A stretch of DNA of 37,479 nucleotides from Ktedonobacteraceae bacterium. Lineage in GTDB: Bacteria; Chloroflexota; Ktedonobacteria; Ktedonobacterales; Ktedonobacteraceae. The notes beneath the pieces were generated by a model. The model was given only the letters and a program-made list of their open reading frames with translations. It did not search any database and was not told where the DNA came from. The first letter of the stretch is position 1; the number at the start of each line of letters is the position of its first letter. Both the position numbers and the translations under genes were made by a program. Shown one piece after another: positions 36,009-37,479 of this stretch. The DNA is taken from contig JACDAE010000090.1 in the NCBI GenBank assembly GCA_013695595.1, positions 1-37,479 of the forward strand, in the 5' to 3' direction.

Positions 36009-37479
36009 TTATCTTTGCGGAGAGAGCATAGATGCGACATGCATCTCATGCATCTGTGCCAGTGCATTGTATATGCGCAGAAGCTCTCCTGTACTGATAG
36101 CGGATGCACAATTTTGGCCGCTTGAGTGAGGAGGATCTCCATCGAATACTCCTTCATTCATGCCTAATAACCCTTCACGGAAATTTTCATTGAAAGGCTC
36201 TAATAGGAGGAGACATTTGCGCCATAAATATTCCTGAAGGGAATCATTCTGATGTGAAGCGGTTTTGTTGTAGGGGTTGTTTTGCTGCATGAGCATTGCA
36301 TCGATATAAGGACCAAGTAGCCAGGTCCAGGTACTACCTTGATGTAAAGCTTGTTGTTGTTCTTCCCATGATGAGCCTGGATGACCTTTGTAGGCAGGAT
36401 TTTGTGGACTGAGCGTGCGCAGTCCTTGTGATGTGAGCAGGTGTCTCGTCACAATCTCTAATACGCTCTGCCGTTGCCCTTGAGTCACTGCTGAATAGCG
36501 TAGAGACAGAGCAAGCAGCTGATTGGGACGTAGTGCCGGGTCGTCGCCATTTTGTCCATCAATGACATCGTAGAGATAGCCGCCCTCATTATACCAGAAG
36601 CGTTTTTGAATGCTCCGTTTACAAAGAGTCATGAGTTCCTGGTAGTAAGAAATTGCATGACTAAGGTCACCTTTAGAATTGAGATGTTGTGACCACTCGA
36701 CCATAAATGAAAGCGCAGCATACCATAAAGCATTGACCTCAATAGGCTTTCCTCCACGTGGTGTAACTGGAATACCATTGATAAGAGCATTCATCCAGGT
36801 CAGACCTTTGCCGGGTATACTGACCAATCCATCTTTGGGATCAGCATGAATGCCGTTAAACGTTCCTTGGATATACCTATGAATGCTTGTTACCAAGTGA
36901 GGGTAGAAGTCTTCTAGAAACTCATAATTTCGCGTTACTTGTAAGTAACAGTCAAGCGCATAGAAAAACCAGAGTGTAACATCAGCACTCCCATAATCAT
37001 CGCTCGTTAAACGTTGACCAGGGAGTGGTAGCCGATCTGGTAGGAGTCCATCTTTGAAGTGGCGTGCAACTTCTTGCAAGATGCTGAGAGCCTTATCATA
37101 GCGTTCAGGAACAAGTGTAAGGCCTGGCAGTGCAATGAGAGCGTCACGAGTTCTGTTCTCCATTTCATAATAGTTGGCTAGCAGAACAGGAACATTTCTA
37201 GCTTTTTTGCCAGGAAGATCATGGTTTGTATCTCGATCATGCAGCAGTATGCGGTGTGTAATGAAGCGGTTTCCTGCCTGTAATAGAAATTGCAAATAGT
37301 CTTCTCCATTTGCGTAAGGATCAGAACTTGTCATTAAGGGTAATGCACGTATATAATCTGCTTGTGCTGCTTCACCCCCTTCTCCAAAGAAACGTTGAGG
37401 TTGTGAAGCATGTTGATAAAGTTGTTGTTGCTGTTCGACGCTTCGTTGATAAGAGAAATTTGCCTGTGCTGGCTGGAAC
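36009..37479 (-). CDS. Glycogen debranching enzyme-type amylo-alpha-1,6-glucosidase C-terminal region (5' end outside window)
   Basis: GKGLTWMNALINGIPVTPRGGKPIEVNALWYAAL and GSSWEEQQQALHQGSTWTWLLGPYIDAM are GDE_C-like. The frame stays open to the window end (SYQRSVEQQQQLYQHASQPQRFFGEGGEAAQADYIRALPLMTSS). Confidence 0.88.
   Translation of the reverse strand, partial: FQPAQANFSYQRSVEQQQQLYQHASQPQRFFGEGGEAAQADYIRALPLMTSSDPYANGEDYLQFLLQAGNRFITHRILLHDRDTNHDLPGKKARNVPVLLANYYEMENRTRDALIALPGLTLVPERYDKALSILQEVARHFKDGLLPDRLPLPGQRLTSDDYGSADVTLWFFYALDCYLQVTRNYEFLEDFYPHLVTSIHRYIQGTFNGIHADPKDGLVSIPGKGLTWMNALINGIPVTPRGGKPIEVNALWYAALSFMVEWSQHLNSKGDLSHAISYYQELMTLCKRSIQKRFWYNEGGYLYDVIDGQNGDDPALRPNQLLALSLRYSAVTQGQRQSVLEIVTRHLLTSQGLRTLSPQNPAYKGHPGSSWEEQQQALHQGSTWTWLLGPYIDAMLMQQNNPYNKTASHQNDSLQEYLWRKCLLLLEPFNENFREGLLGMNEGVFDGDPPHSSGQNCASAISTGELLRIYNALAQMHEMHVASMLSPQR

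Overview
The window looks like a Ktedonobacter-like Chloroflexi chromosome segment; the taxon is inferred from gene content only. Left third: an active-type Ser/Thr kinase with a PQQ-like repeat domain (-), a six-gene tRNA array (Cys, His, Leu, Asp, Ala, Tyr; +) behind a duplicated promoter, and a tight five-gene minus-strand operon. That operon encodes a pseudokinase-TM-Rieske fusion, an FAD/NAD(P) reductase with two FHA domains, a multi-cluster ferredoxin with two cNMP-binding folds, a His-rich membrane cytochrome b-like protein and a zinc-ribbon membrane protein. Together they look like an undescribed signal-controlled transmembrane electron-transfer chain. Middle: a zinc-dependent dehydrogenase, a NotI-family restriction enzyme paired with a Dam-type (D12) adenine methylase, dnaE, a PrsW-like protease, a decayed Rpn-family gene and a NUDIX hydrolase. 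An Asp-specific T-box leader plus an Asp-rich leader ORF precede archaeal-type aspS, followed by fabI, rhodanese and SDR genes, four parS sites, and gap-pgk-tpiA. Right: rpoD and dnaG (-), then an approximately 1.4-kb array of about 27 exact DnaA boxes (TTATCCACA) with an AT-rich element, a DnaA-trio motif and repeated 32-34 bp palindromes, which is a strong chromosomal oriC candidate. A glycogen-debranching-type enzyme runs off the window end. All calls are by eye, with no database searches.
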